Source of the DNA: Ophioderma brevispina
Taxonomy: Eukaryota; Echinodermata; Ophiuroidea; Amphilepidida; Ophiodermatidae
Direction of reading: 5' to 3'
Length of the DNA: 64,000 bases
Assembly (NCBI GenBank): GCA_023653785.1
Contig: JAMKCH010051755.1
Span: forward strand, 62,001 to 126,000
The notes under the pieces are model-generated. The model ran no database searches, had not been told where the DNA came from, and worked only from the letters and a program-made list of their open reading frames with translations. How positions within the stretch are numbered: position 1 is the first letter of the stretch; the number at the start of each line of letters is the position of its first letter. A program made the position numbers and the translations under genes. Positions 46,455-59,922 of the stretch are shown piece by piece.

Positions 46455-48600
46455 TTGTCTCGCCTGAACTTTGTTCGGCAGGGACTAGTTAATCACTTTT
46501 CTGTCTGTCTGTCTGGCCGTCTGTCTGTCTGTTGCGCGTCTGTTGTCTGTCTGTTGTCTGTGCTGTCAGTTCTGTCTGTCTGTCTGTTTTTACGAGAGCT
46601 ACATTGTGGGTTTTGTAAGTATGGCGTATACATTGTGGGCTTTTTTGTACTTGGGGATAACCCCACAAGACATTTTTCCATTGTTTTAGACAGGTATTAG
46701 GGGGGGGTTGTTTAATATGGACCTATAAGGTATCAGAATCAATATTGAAAAAAAAAAAAAAAGGCATAATGTTCAGTAGTGTTGTGGGGGTTAATGTGTA
46801 ATTATCACCAGAACTACATTGTGAGCTGAGGCTGTCTGTAAGTACATAAATACGATTGTGGGGGCTTAATTAATGTTATAGCCAACAATGTAAAGAAACA
46901 AAAACCCAACAATGTTGTAGATTGCTAAGTATGTTGGTCTGTCTGTCGTCTGTGGTGGTTCAGGCGGGCTGTGTGCCTGAGTTCCGTGTTACAAGGGGAT
47001 GGGTACGATTTATCTTGGCGTTAACGTATAGGGCTAGATGCATGTAAATTGGTGGAAAGAAGACGGGGGTCAACGAGTTCTCGACTTGACCCTGATTAGA
47101 TTTTGGGAGTAACATATGCTAATTATTAGTATCTTTGAATTTGCATAAAGTAACGAAAATTTCCCGCAAGGCTTGTGTACAAGTTGTCTTCCTGGAAGTT
47201 TCCGGTAAGGAGTAAGTATATCTGATGATGTAAATTGGTGGAAGTGGGTTGAAGAGGAGCGGGCTGGAATGGGCTGGAGAGTTCTCGAACTGATTAGATT
47301 GCTTGGGGATGTCGCGCAAATAAGTATGCAAATGAGCTAATTAATATGCAAAAAAAACAAGCTCGTAATTGCCTATAAATTTGCAAACGGTACATTCGGT
47401 ATGATACCGGAAAAGGATAATTCCTTCACTGCATGAAAGCATATTATGGCGTGCGACCATCTTTTTTTTCCAATTTGAGCGCGTGTGCCTGTACAAGCGG
47501 CTTAGGTATGCAAATGAGCTAATCTAAATATGCATAATTATCTATAAAACCGTTACACGGATAGGCAAAATTCCTTCGCTTGCATGAACGAATAATATGC
47601 CATGACATGCATCTTGGGTGAATCATAATTGGGTCAAATTGAATGTGGGCGAATTAATTATATTATTTTTAAAGGGGCTTTTTTGATAACAAGTGATCTA
47701 ATTAAATATGCATAATTGCGTTATCACTGAAAGGTACATGGATATGCACAAATTTCCTTCGCTACATGAGACTTCTATGCCGTACTATCTTTTGTATGAA
47801 TCACAAGTGCGGTCAAAGTGAAAGTGGATCAATTTTAAAGGGGCCATTGTTGATGCAATTGATTCTATTAAATATGCGTAAGTGCTTGATAGCATACAAT
47901 GGTACATTGTGGTGATATGCAAAATTCCTAGCTACATGATGGCTTACTATATGTTAACATCTTTTGTTGTGAATATAATTGTGTTCAAAATGCATGTGGG
48001 CCCACTTAAAGGGGCATTCTTTGATTTTACTTTTAAAAATTTGAACTTGAATGCTAAATGCTTGGTCCATTTCAACCAAAATTTTCTCAGTTGTCAATGG
48101 GCAGGTGAAATAATAACACCCTTCAAAAAGAATTTATTCAGAGTTTGTTTACCTTCCCTTAACAATAAATTTTAGAGTCGCAGGTGTTTATTGGCAGTAT
48201 ATGGCTCCTTTGTGTGGTGATTTGGTGGGTACAAAACAAGGACGACTTATCAAAAAGGGGGGGGGGGCGTACGAGTCACACAACAAAGGATGAAACATCA
48301 TATATATAGCTATCCGGACAGTGACCATGTTCATTGAAATGGTTTTTCTACTTCGGGTCGTCTTTTGGGTTGCCAGCCTGTTTAATTTTGGAAAATGTGA
48401 AAATACGCAAAAATTGTGCATTTCACCACTTTCTGGACACCGTAGGCGGGAACTCAAATTTTAAAATGTGGTACAATTTTTTCAAAAAGAGTGTTGCCAA
48501 ATTGAATTAATTTTCATTATTTTTACTAAATTAGTTAATTTAAGGGATTTTAACAGGATGATTGTGTCATGGAACCTTTGAAATCCTTATTATATTTTCT
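46455..48600 (+). repeat. Long composite dispersed repeat, GTCTGTC-rich start
   Basis: Starts TTGTCTCGCCTGAACTTTGT, TCGGCAGGGACTA, then a GTCTGTCTGTC tract (46,500-46,590). It continues with a TGTGGG-type repeat (46,590-46,910), the TGGTGGAA ... GAGTTCTCGAC segment (47,040-47,300), and 3-4 degenerate copies of a TATGCATAATT ... CCTTCGCTxCATGA unit (about 47,330-47,945). It ends with the block shared with 10,965-11,210. Non-coding. Confidence 0.65.
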
Positions 48601-49154
48601 GACCTGAAACATTTATTACATTTACCCCATGTAAAATGACTGGTCCAACAACATTCTTATCATATAATATGTTAATAGAAGTTAAACCATAAATAAACAA
48701 ACAGTAATAAGTCAAAGTTAGTATTTTACAATCATTAAAAAATTTACAACCCGAATTGACATTGAAAAATAAATGAAACTGTTGTTGTAATTGCTTAAAA
48801 TATGTAATTTGATTTGTAAAATGGAAAAAAAATGCACAAGAACCAAAAATGGCGATTTCGAACAACATGCATTAGACAGCCGCCCGTCGGCGTGAAGTTT
48901 GGTTCAACAGACTTACGTTAGGCCTATTAGTATTAAACTGTAATATTGGCAAATTACGATGAGAAAAGTTGACGGATGGTTAATAAGTGGTTAATGAGCT
49001 GAAAAGTAACAAATCTCCAGCCTAGCGGGGGGGCATTGTTTATCATCGCATTTTAACACATGGCCTGAGCTGCAACGGTTGTGAGTTGAGGGGATGACCA
49101 CCAACTATCGTCGAAAGGTGATACGAAAAATCTAGGCAAAGTCACCTAGAAAAA
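48601..49154. other. No gene seen
   Basis: AT-rich; followed at 49,150-49,230 by an AAGAGGAAGG purine run at the start of the duplicon. Confidence 0.4.
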
Positions 49155-49659
49155 AAGAGGAAGGAAGAAAGAGGAAGGGAAGGAAAGAAAAAAGAGGAAA
49201 AAGAAGAAGGAAAAAAAAAGAAAGAGGAACATGGTACATTGATTTGATTTTTTTCATGCAAATGCGGATCAAAGTGTCGGAAGAATGACGCAAGGAACGG
49301 CGTTTTCAGGTCTTGACAAAACCATAAAACCTCAGGAGCTTCCCCGCCGGGGCGTTGCCCCGGACCCCCACCGGGGCCATAAGGCGGGCCCCCTGGACCC
49401 CACCGTTTTTAGTCCCTCCGTGTCCTTCACTTCAGGGTCTCGAACATCTTTAGTCCAGCTTCCATCAATAAAATTTCCTGGGAACGCCTATGCTATCGTA
49501 GAACGGAAAAGGCCAGATCAAACCTGTGCTTAGAGGAGATGTCATTGGACCATTGACTTATGATGATTAAAAGGGTACCACACACTGCCATAGGAAATCG
49601 ATGTCAATTAATTCCGGGGGGGGTACCAGGGGAAAAAGGGTAGGTACATATGTGCCGCC

Positions 49660-50035
49660 GAAATGGGTCCCATTTTCACGCCTTTAATATACAATGGGTC
49701 GTTTTTCCGGACCATGCTACTTAAAAGATGGCGGCGGCCTTTTGAGGTCATTGCTACTCTATAAATTGGGTCAATTTTTCAATTTTTGTCGCATTACTAT
49801 GAAAATGGGTCGATTTTTTCCATTTTCGTAAAATCACAATGAAAATGAGTTGATATTTGGAAAAAATGACTATGACAAATGGGCCGATTGTGCAAGATTA
49901 CTATGCAAATGGTGCGAAATTTCAAAGCCGACTATATAATGGGTCGAAATTTTAGAACCAACTATATAAATGGTCATATTTTTTGTACAATTTGAGGTCA
50001 CTATAAAACATGAGTCGGATTTTTTGACCCGGTGG
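49660..50035 (+). repeat. Degenerate tandem array, about 33-bp unit (copy 1)
   Basis: Units of the form ACTATGAAAATGGGTCGATT plus T-rich spacer repeat about ten times with strong drift (AATGGGTC, ACTATATAA, GGGTCGAAATTTT). The copy at 57,150-57,535 has the same order of variants. Confidence 0.75.
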
Positions 50036-52113
50036 ACGCACACCTGTACCAATGTGATACAAACAAGGGTAAGTTTCACCTGAAATTTCATAATGTGACT
50101 TTAAATCTGGAAAATGGTTATCCATGATGCAGAAGACTCTCAAAAATGCCTGCAATATAAGAACGTTTATTGCAAAATCAATTTGAATATTTAAGACACT
50201 TTGCAGCTTGATAAAGTAGTAAGAGCAGAAGCTTTGTCTGTGTATTTCTTGCTTAAAAGCCACTACAGTCATGTTTTCCAAATCAAAATGCCCATTTTGT
50301 CTCTAAATTGCTAGTGTTTTAGGTGATATCAACACCGTAGAGTAATGTTCATTGTGAAAAAAGACATGAAGAATTTTAAGCAGTTCTGAGATGCTATTTA
50401 TGACTGTTTTTCTGCGGACCTAAAAAAAGTCGGATCCCGACTTTTATTAGTAAACAAAAGCATAAAAATTTCATAATTCTGACAAATACAGCGTGTTACG
50501 TTAGCCACTACAGGGAAGTTCTTTACTACAAAACAATTTCCAAACAAACGCAGTGCAAAAAACAACACTTTGATGAAAAAATAGGGTGGCCGCTGTTTGT
50601 TACATTTCGAAAAAAAATCGCTGATAGTGGCTTCTTTTCTTAAATAGCACTTCTCACTAAACACAACTAGTCATGACTAATAGTCTATGATAACAGTCAG
50701 CCATAAAACAAGGCTAAGACTTATCTAGTAATGATCATTCAGGACTAGGAGAAAACACATGCAGGTCATTTAGCAGTATGAAGTCATTTGTGCTGAAATC
50801 TCATGAAATGCCTGTACGTGCATGGCAGTGGGGGTGACTTGAAGATCAAGGGTGGGACTAGATTCGACACTATCGGTGATTCACCCCCCCCCCCCGTCCC
50901 TCCCCACCCCCCCCCCCCCTCAAAACATGTCTCAAATAGTTGAAATTTGAAGGCATAGCTTAAAAGTGAAATAAGTCTGTAAAATTCTCACCTAAGAGGC
51001 ATCACACCACACTGTCATTGGATCTGAGCTGAGTGTACACAAAATTGAAATTTTTCATGAAGATTTAAAAAAGCAAACAATAATGTTGATTTCTATCGGA
51101 GACGAATTTTTCTCCATCCACACTCAAATTCTATAATGGGAATTAATTTTTAGATGAAAGGCCATATTTTCTCATTGTCATCCTGAAATTTAAGCGTTCA
51201 AATCCATTTCTTCTCAAGATACAGATAAAAAAACTGTACGTTGTTCATGGTTAGGCCAATGGAAGTTGATTCTAAGTTTCGGTTGGAGATTTAAAAGGGT
51301 GACAAGTCCAATTTCATTATTCATTTTTGCTCTGTAATTTCATTATGTACTGTCATTTCATTATTAATCTTACAGACATCTGCATACACTACTTAACCTT
51401 CCCCCCCGTAATTGGTCAATAAAAACAAAGTTTACAAGTGCCAATTAACAAAACAGGGTATTGCAGGTTTATTTCTTCAACTTTAAAAATCAGTTTCAGG
51501 CATTTTTGCCACCAAGATTTAGGACAAGGGGGACAAAATCTGGATGAAATCACTGATTTTTGGTTTTTGTATTTTGTGTTACTGTGAAACGCACTCCCAA
51601 AAGGAGGGACTGCTTTTTAAAATGAACAGGGGGGGAGGCTTGGATACTTTGAGCAAACACTAAATTTGTTTTTATGATCAGTTTTCAAGAAAAACATCTT
51701 TTTTCAAAATAATGAAATATTTGCCACAGCGGCCAAATTGAGGCGCGCTCCAACAGGAAAAACTAAGAATCAAATTCCATGCGCCTTATAAATTACAATT
51801 TTAGAAGAGTGAGTAGGCACAAGCGCTGCCGGCTGCACTATGCATTATCGGGTGTCTACATAAAAAACTACAAGTTCGTTTCCCACGGCTACAGTTGGGT
51901 CGGCCTACTTGAGTCATTGACATGTACAAGTGTCAGGTTCTCCTATCAAGTAGAGAAATCACGATAGACAAAATAGAACCAATGGTGCTTGTCTGATTTT
52001 CAATGATTAAAGGCTCACTATCAGGCCAAGTTGAAAAAATAAACCAGTTGTCGTCCCCCGGCCCGCTCCGATTTTGGACACCGCAACAATTTTTTGTTAT
52101 GGTTAATTGTTAA

Positions 52114-52458
52114 AGCGTCATGGCCTGGTCGCCAATAGCATCGTCCCCAGAAGCCCCCAGATTTTACCGGAAGTGGTCAAAATTTTGGATCAGAAGAAAG
52201 CTATATATTTTTCTCCTTTCCCTGTGAAATCTTAGGGCCAAAGGATGTTGGTTTGGAAGTATGAGCGAAAACGTACCCCAATTTTGGTGGACAACTATTA
52301 TATTTTACACCAGTACTCTATGGGGCTTACGAAATCAGTTTTCTGCTCGCACATGAAAACGCATTGAAATATCGGCGCGAAAATTTACAGGTGGGGTTTT
52401 GAGTGAAGGACCCTCTATCAAGATTGAAAACTTTATCCTAAATCGGGCCAATCCCCCT
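52114..52458 (+). mobile_element. 345-bp TTAA-flanked MITE inside duplicon copy 1
   Basis: TTAA at 52,110-52,113 and 52,459-52,462. Full-length relative of 35,621-35,969. Duplicon copy 2 has a single TTAA at the equivalent place (60,110-60,113) and no element, so the insertion and its TTAA duplication are directly visible. Confidence 0.95.
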
Positions 52459-52949
52459 TTAAAAAACATAACGCCCAAAAGAAGGCTCTAAAATAAAGGG
52501 GGTGAGGAGAAAGAAAACGTAGTCAACAAACTATTGGAGCAAAATCTACTATTTTAAAAGAGTATCTTCATTTTTGGTGAGTAATTTCTTACAACTTTCT
52601 TGCATATACTACTATACTACAACGCAATTGCGAGAAAATCTACTTGCCACACGGTTTTGCCGTTATCCACATGACGTTGCAGCTAGACTCCAGGGCAAGA
52701 AAATGAAATTTGTGATGCTGTGCGGCGCGGCGTTGTTCAAGGCACAAAAGGAAATCAGTTTAAATGGTCCAGAGTTGGTTAGTCCAAGGTAATCCGCAGT
52801 TGCGATGTGAAAACATTCTCAAGGAATGCTAAGATTACGGGAAAGGGGAAAAAATTTAAACCTTTTTTTTTAAGGTAGGGACATGTGGAGCCGGATGGGG
52901 CGGTTGCACCATGTTGGTGACAATCTGTGACCTTTGGCCACATCAACTA

Positions 52950-53010
52950 CCGATAAAAGGCAGGGGACGACCCCACTAGCGGTCCGAGGGACCGCGATGG
53001 TAGTTTTAAA
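52950..53010 (+). repeat. Right terminus of GCAGGCGACAC family with hairpin (duplicon copy 1)
   Basis: GGCAGGGGACGACCCCACTA, then GCGGTCCGAGGGACCGCGAT. A preceding GGTGACAATCTGTGACCTTTG segment is the usual inner flank. Equivalent to 60,570-60,625. Confidence 0.75.
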
Positions 53011-53971
53011 AAGTTTTTTCGATCCCTTTAAAATATAGTTTCATTGAAGATGCATTGATGAAGCAAACGCAGAAAAGAAAGAATTTTTGCAAGCAAATTT
53101 TGGTTTTTTTTTAAGTTAAAGCCCAAAAATGCTGCTCAATTGGTATATCATTTTAGGCAGGCAACACGACAATCGTTGACACAACTACCCTTAGCTTTCC
53201 ATCATGGTGTTGCACGTATTTCCTACAGTCCTGTCCCTTAAGTTGGTATAGCACCCTCTCATGGGGAGTCTCTTGCAAATCGCCTTCAAACATTTATTTG
53301 TCGTGTTTGTTTTTTTTTCCTTCTATTTTCAGGGATTAAATCTTCGTAACTTTCAGGAACTAATAGGGCAATACCTCCAAGTGACCGTTATGAATGCATT
53401 GCGGTAAACAAATGTTGATACTACCGTTTCTGGCAGAATGGTTTTTAAGTTACTTTTGGGCAATATTTTGTCGGCCAATAGTTTATTCATTGCCAGAACT
53501 CTTAATGAGTAGGATTGTTGTTGTATCAACGTGGACCATTACGAAATTCCTCGCCTAAAGACACATGTAAAAGTTTGGTAAGGGTGAAGTCTTGTTGTGT
53601 TGATAACACACAATTTACTATGCTGTTCCCCCTACTTTCATTACTGAAGCTGCCACTGTCATGACAAGGTCATCTGGCTCAGTTCTATACTGCCATCTTG
53701 CCAGGGGATCACGCAGGTTTCACTTGTTGTATTTTTTATTTTATGTGTGGTCTTAGTCCTGTTTGGAAGACCAATCAAAGTGCGTACAGTTTTTTCAAGC
53801 TACATATGTCAACTCTATTATCAAGCTTTTGGATTGGGCCAAGATATGCCAAGACACAAAACATGACCAAGTCAGTCATGTCCAATCATTCCATCTAAAC
53901 CATGATGCAACTAAGGTGCAAAATTTACAAACCCTTTAAACAACACATTTTAAATTTTATTTTTTCACCAG

Positions 53972-54957
53972 TTTCTTGCCTAATAGGAAACCAGTTTTAA
54001 AGACATCATTTTACAATGGAGGATGGGACAGATTTTAACCTCATCAACCAAGATCCAGGGGTTAGACAGATTGACCCAAGGTTGAACGAAAGTCAAGATT
54101 TTGACCGACGATCGAAGGGTGTTTTAAGACAAACGATTTCAAGCTGAAGTACTCTGTTGACAAAAGAGGGCGACCCCAACTGAGTGCTACTACAGTGATA
54201 ACCGTGCGTAGTAGATTTCTATCAGATGTCAGATTCAGAATCAAGTGATGGTGAAAGTGATGATGATGAGCACACGGGCAAAGAGTACAAGAAGAAAATC
54301 CAAAATCAAACAAAATAATTTGTGACAAAGAAAGAAACTGACAAGAATGCTGGTAAAAGACAAGCCCAGAAAATTAAACATCTTCTAAAGAAAAAAAAAT
54401 TGGATGGAGCTAAAGAATCAAAAGGACAACAGCAGGATGATGTGAATCACGTAAGGCAAGAACTGAAAAACCAATATGTCAATTGTAAAGAAAAGTTTCT
54501 AGTCAGGTCAGAAAAATCAACAAGGCAAGATTTCAAAACGACAGCAAGAAGTTACGGAGGGGACAAAATCAGCCAGAAGGTCCAAAAACATTGGAGCAGT
54601 CAAAAATGGAATCACATGTCATTAGTTCAGAAGAGGAAAAGGTCTGAGGGTAAGAATTAATTATGAAAATGATTTAGGATCAGAAAGTTTGGGAGCCTGA
54701 GATTGGAGAGTAGCCGAACAGGAATCTCTGGATAGAGCTGGCATACTTGTAAAGTAGTTTGGATGATATTACAAAGCTGGTTAGAATCTGAGGACAGTGA
54801 TTTTCAAAACATTACATTAAACAATAAGTTTGTGATAACAATTTAGGAAAGTGATTATGCAGCCAAATCGTACATTCCTATTAGGGATCTTGACAAAGTC
54901 AAAGTCGAGCTCGGTGAGGAATCTTCCCTTTTACTTCGAGAATGAGAATTTGAATAT
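53972..54957 (+). pseudogene. ESF1: ESF1 homolog, 5' coding exon, duplicate copy 1 (frameshifted)
   Basis: ESF1 is a nucleolar protein needed for early pre-rRNA cleavages toward 18S rRNA. A pyrimidine-rich TTTTTTCACCAG acceptor precedes the exon. The ATG at 54,016 has a good context (ACAATGG). Readable blocks, in shifting frames: FNLINQDP (54,030), FKLKYSVDKRGRP (54,138), MSDSESSDGESDDDEHTGKE (54,226), and a Lys-rich stretch from 54,322 (MTKKETDKNAGKRQAQK). They match the N-terminal order of ESF1: DPRF, KVKIDxRF, FKLxYxVDKRGRP, a Ser/Asp acidic patch, then a Lys-rich linker. At least four small frameshifts. No downstream ESF1 exon follows before copy 2, so it is a partial duplicate or an assembly duplicate. 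Confidence 0.85.
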
Positions 54958-56651
54958 GTGGGCATGTATATAGTCTTTGCCGGTCCATTAGTTGATGGTG
55001 TTAGTTCCCACGACTTCCCCTATAATAAGAGTCACCCACACTGCCATGGCAACTCAGGTACATGAATTCAGATTTCTCCTGAAGATATTCACAAAATGTA
55101 CTTCTAAGTTCTATACTGCTAAAATTAACCTTGCTTGTGTTCTCCTTTACATAGAACATGGATATTGGCGAGTAATTATCAGGCTTTTAATCATTTATGA
55201 GCCATGTTGTGAGGGAAAAGTTTGCCCCATCCACACTCAATGGGAATTTCATTAACATCAACATTCCATGGCATGTGGTGGTACCCATATGGGTACCTAT
55301 TGGGTAATCTAGTCCTGCTGAGCATTGACTCCTCCATATGTACAATTTAATCAATAATGGCCATTACTTAATCAAGATGGAGTCATGCCAAAAGTGTGCC
55401 AACTGAATATGACAAATTTTTGTCTCACATTCTCCCATAATTTTCACACTTCACGCAAATAAATTTACTGATTCCACCTTGAAAGTAATTCCTTAGAGTG
55501 TTATCAACAACATGCTAGTGTCGTAATTATATACAACATCTTCTTTTGTAATTGTGAAATTTAATGAAATATTCAAGACTTGTAAGATTCTGGCCGGTGA
55601 CTAAGTCCGCGATTTTGTATCGCTATTTTAAGCCATTCACACATTTAAATGGATATTTACTGGTGCTAAATGTAAAGAGTGTTCGCGAAAGTCACCAGTA
55701 AGCTTTGAATAGGAATCAAATGGGGTGACCTGTTGTAGTGGTCGAATTTGAAGGCTACACAAAAATGTCATAGCGGATTGCACAATAATTTTTTGGGACT
55801 TTCACTCCGACTGTTAAAGGCCTACTGTTAAAGAAGGTCATGGGAAGTCCCAATTATTGGGACTACTATTGGACTAATCCATGGTCATTGGACATTAGCT
55901 CGTTTCCGTAGCGTTGCGCACGTCATCCGTACCTACATCCTACAACGCTACGTGGCGATCACTGCGATACGATGTGCATTGAAAAGGCCGGGGTGGTTGC
56001 GCAGCCGGGATCCAAGATCGGAATAGCAAATCCAGATCAGTTACAAAAACACACTTATGAACATCTTATGTAGTCCTAAAATTAGATTTATATTTAATTA
56101 ATATAATGCATGTTGTTTCCTTGACTGATTTCTATTCATGGTTTAAATCTGATGATTTTGAAAAACGGTGATTTCTTAACCGTTAAAAAAAAATCCCCAA
56201 TTTAAACATAGCAGTCCACCGCCCCCTGGATTGTTACCGGTTTAGTTTTTTTAGAATGGGCACGGGCACATTTATTTTTGCTGATTACCAATATATTAAT
56301 TACCTATACACACCTGGAAGTGGGAGACAACTGTGTTTAGCTATTAATTTGTTTAAAAATTTTCAGGCATTTTTGTGCTTTTTAGGGTCACGCATTTCAC
56401 GAATGTAAGCATGAGCTTGGCACCTGTTTGTATGTTAAATTGAGCTACGTTTTCATATGCAAGGATTTTTGTGTTCAGAAGAGACTGTATAAGATACAAA
56501 ACTTCTTGCCTATTGTGGCACAATTGTGGTGGACGTGGATCCCGGTTTTTTGAATCAACTGCCTCTCCGGCTTTGTAGGGAGATAGCAGGGGCTATCCAC
56601 TTGGCTACCAAGGGGGGGCCTTGGGGCTAAAGCCCCCCTCAAAGTTCTTCA
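54958..56651. other. Unique spacer between duplicon copies; no gene seen
   Basis: Shares nothing obvious with the DNA after copy 2. Contains GGTACCCATATGGGTACC (55,278-55,295), an 18-bp perfect palindrome. No ESF1 exon found. Confidence 0.6.
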
Positions 56652-57149
56652 GAAAAAAGAGGAAGGGGAAAGAAAAAAGATGGCAAAGAATAAGAAGAAA
56701 GAAGAGGAACATGGTACATTATTTGATTTTTTTCATGCAATGCGGATCAAAAAGTGTCGTAAGAAGTCACCCCAACAGCAAGAAAAGGCGTTTCAGGTCT
56801 TGAAAACCCTAAAACCTCAGGGGCTGCCCTCCCGCCGGGGCTTGCCCCTGGACCCCACCAGGGGCCCGACGTCGGAGCCCCTTGACTTCCCACCCGTTAG
56901 TCCCCTCCTTTCGCTTCACTCTCAATGGTTCGACATCTTTTAGTCCAGGCCCCCCTCAATCAAATTTTCTGGGCACGCCTATGCTATCGTAACGGAAAAG
57001 GCCAGAGTAAATTGTGCCTTAGATTAGATGTCATTGATCCATTGATTATATGATGATTAGGTAACCACATTACACTACCATCGGAAGTCTCTGTCATTAA
57101 AATTCCCCGGGGTTGGGGGGGTACTCAGTGGAAAAGGTAGGTACATATG

Positions 57150-57535
57150 TGCCGCCGATATGGGTCACATTTTCCACGCCTTACTATAACAATGGGTCGT
57201 TTTTCCGACCATTCTCCTAAAAGATGGGCCATACTTTTTGAGGTCATTGCTACTATAAATAAATGGGGGGGTCACATTTTTCAATTTTTGGTCGCAATTA
57301 CTATGAAAATGGGTCGATTTTTCGATTTTTTTCGCAAAATCACAATGAAAATGGTTGGATATTTGGAAAAAGTTACTATGAAATAGGCCGATTTTTGCTA
57401 AATTACTATGAAATGGTGCGAAATTTCAAGCCAACTATATAAGGGTCGAAATTTTAGAACCAACTATAAAATGGGTCTATTTTGTACAATTTGGTCACTA
57501 TAACATGGTCGATTTTTTTAAACCCGGTGATCACA
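57150..57535 (+). repeat. Degenerate tandem array, about 33-bp unit (copy 2)
   Basis: Same series as 49,660-50,035. The 79-codon frame over it (57,147-57,386) is repeat translation with recurring MGRF/MKM motifs. Confidence 0.75.
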
Positions 57536-59420
57536 CCCTGTACCCAATGTAAGAATACACCCAACAAGGTTAATTTCTTCACCTGAATTTCATAATGTGA
57601 AGTTTAAATCTGGAAAATGGTTATCACATGAGGCAGAAGACTCTCAGAATAGCCCTACAATATACGTTTATTGCAAATTAATGCATATTTAAGCCACTTT
57701 GGCAGCTGTAAAGTACGAGCAAATGCTGTCTGTTATCTTGGCTTAAAGCCCTATCAGTCATTTTTTTCCAAACAAAATGCCCATTTTTGTCTCTAAATTG
57801 CTAGTGTTATGTTATATCAACACCTTATTAATGTTCATTGGGAAAACAGAACCCCCCAACTGGAAGCATTTTAAAGCAGTCCTGAAGGTGCTATTTTGAC
57901 TGTTCTTCTGCGCCTAAAAGAAGCGGATTTCCCGACGTTTATAGTAAACAAAGCATAAAATCATCATTTCTTGACAAATACGCGTGTTACGCTTAGCCAC
58001 TGTACAGGGGTCCTTTACTACACAATTTCCTTCCAACATCAACAGTGGCAAAAAAATTCACTTTGATGAAAAATAGGGGGCGTCTTTTTTTACATCTTCA
58101 AAAAATCGCTGATAGTGGCTTTAAATATATCACTTTAGTACACCAACTGGTCATGACTAGATAGTCTATATAAAACAAACAGCAGCCATAAAAAAGTTAA
58201 GACTATCTAGTCATAGTCATCAGGGACAAGGAGAACACATGCAGGGTAAATTTTAGCAGTATAGAAGTGCATTTGTGCTTTAAATCTAATAGTGAAAAAA
58301 TTTCAAATTGCGTTGTACAGTTGCAATTGCAGGTGTGTGACTCTGAAGAGTCACTGTTGGGACTAGATTCGACACTATCAGTGATTCACTCAAAACATGG
58401 TCTCCAAATAGTTGAAATTGAGGGAAAAGCTTAAAAGTGATGAAATGAATAAAAGTCTGTAAAAATCTCACTAAAGAGTCACACCACACTGTCATTGCGA
58501 CTGGCGTGTACACAAAATTGAAATTTTTCATGAAGATTTTGTAAAAAAGCACAAATGTACTTCTATCGGAGAAGATTTTGCTCCATCACACTACAAATTC
58601 TTAAGCGGAATTATTTTAGATGAAAGGCCATATTTTTTCATTGTCGTCTGAAATTATTCCGCTTTCACATCCATTTCTTTCTAAGATACAGAATTAAAAA
58701 AAACTTGTAACGTTTAATGGTTAGGCCAAATGGAAGTTGATTCTATATTAGTTTCATGTGAGATTTTTAAAAAGGTGACAAAACCAAAAGTCCAATTTCA
58801 TATTCAGATTTTCTGTAATTTCATTTTTACTGTTCATTTCATATATTACATCTAAATATAAAGACAATTTGCAATACTACTAACTTACATTGATTACATA
58901 AAACAAAAGTTTACAAGTGCATAATTAACAAACCAAGGAAGGTATTTGCAAGGTTAGGTTTATTTCTTCAAAACTTAAAAATCAGATTTAAAGCATTTTT
59001 GCACCAAGTATTTATGACAAAGGGGACAAAAATCTGGGATGAAATTCATTAATTTTTGGTGTGACTGTGACACCCCTCCAAGGGAATGCTTAAAATGAAC
59101 AGGGAGGGATGCTTGGATATTTTGGCAGCAACGAAATTTGTTTTTTATTATCAAGTTTCAAAGAAAAAACTTTTTCACAAAATAATGAAAATATTTGCCA
59201 CGCGCAAATCTGATGCAGCGCTTCCAACAGGAAACTAAGAGGAGAATAAAATTCCCTTGGCCTTATAAATTACCATGTTAGCACAGTAGTGGTATAGTGA
59301 GTAGGGCACACGCGCTGCCGGAGCACGATGCATTATCGTGTCTTCTAGCATAAAAACTGCAAGTTCGTTTCCACAGGTTACAAGTCGGGATTGGCTACTT
59401 TGATGGTCATTGTCACGTAC

Positions 59421-59922
59421 ATACATACATACATAACAGGATTTATATAGCGCCTTTACTGAAAGATCAAGGCGCATTATGCCAATCACATGAAACAACA
59501 GAATAAACAAAAAATATAACAGCAAAGAATTAATATGCATACTAGTGAGATTATAAAGAGTTTTTTTAAGCTTATTACTGAGCATGGCTCCCTTATATTA
59601 CGAGGGAGGCAGTTCCATAGTCTTGGTGCTGCGGCTTGGAAAGCACGTTCGCCGATTTTGTTTCTGCCAACATGAGTTGTGATTTGAGTTTTTGTCCATT
59701 GAAGATCTTGACGGGCCCGTGTGATGTTGTAATGAGATATCATGTGCAGATCCTTCCAGGCATTTGAAAACGTAGAGACAACTTTGAAGTTGATGCGATC
59801 ACGGTCTGGCAACCATGTAGATTAGTGCGTAAGTGGAGATGGACATCGCGTCTGGCGGCCTGAAAATATCAACTGGCAGCCTATGTTGGAGTGACTGCAG
59901 CCGATCAAGATCTTTAGATTTG
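59421..59922 (-). mobile_element. 5'-truncated LINE (CR1/L2-type) in duplicon copy 2
   Basis: The minus strand carries the ORF2 C-terminus: TRARQDLQWTKTQITTHVGR, then GERAFQAAAPRLWNCLPRNI, then a KKLF end near 59,560. It is followed by a terminal hairpin region (GGCGC ... GCGCC at 59,448-59,475) and a GTAT-type tail (59,418-59,433). Flanks GTCACGTAC and GGCATGTAC are an imperfect target-site duplication; copy 1 has a single GACATGTAC (51,919-51,927). The open frames 59,235-59,585 and 59,486-59,812 derive from it. Confidence 0.9.

Larger units (their letters stand above)
49155..54957 (+). repeat. ESF1 duplicon, copy 1 (5.8 kb)
   Basis: Aligns in direct orientation with 56,652-62,546, from the AAGAGGAAGG...GGAACATGGTACATT start to the end of the ESF1 first coding exon (GAATATGTG). 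Differences are dominated by 1-3 base indels, often in homopolymers. Copy 1 alone has the MITE at 52,114; copy 2 alone has the LINE at 59,421. It carries a C-rich run at 50,884-50,920. Confidence 0.95.

Noticed and set aside
54062..54328. 88-codon antisense frame
   Set aside because: Shadow of the ESF1 exon on the + strand; its HHHHFHH stretch is the complement of the acidic GAT/GAA codons.
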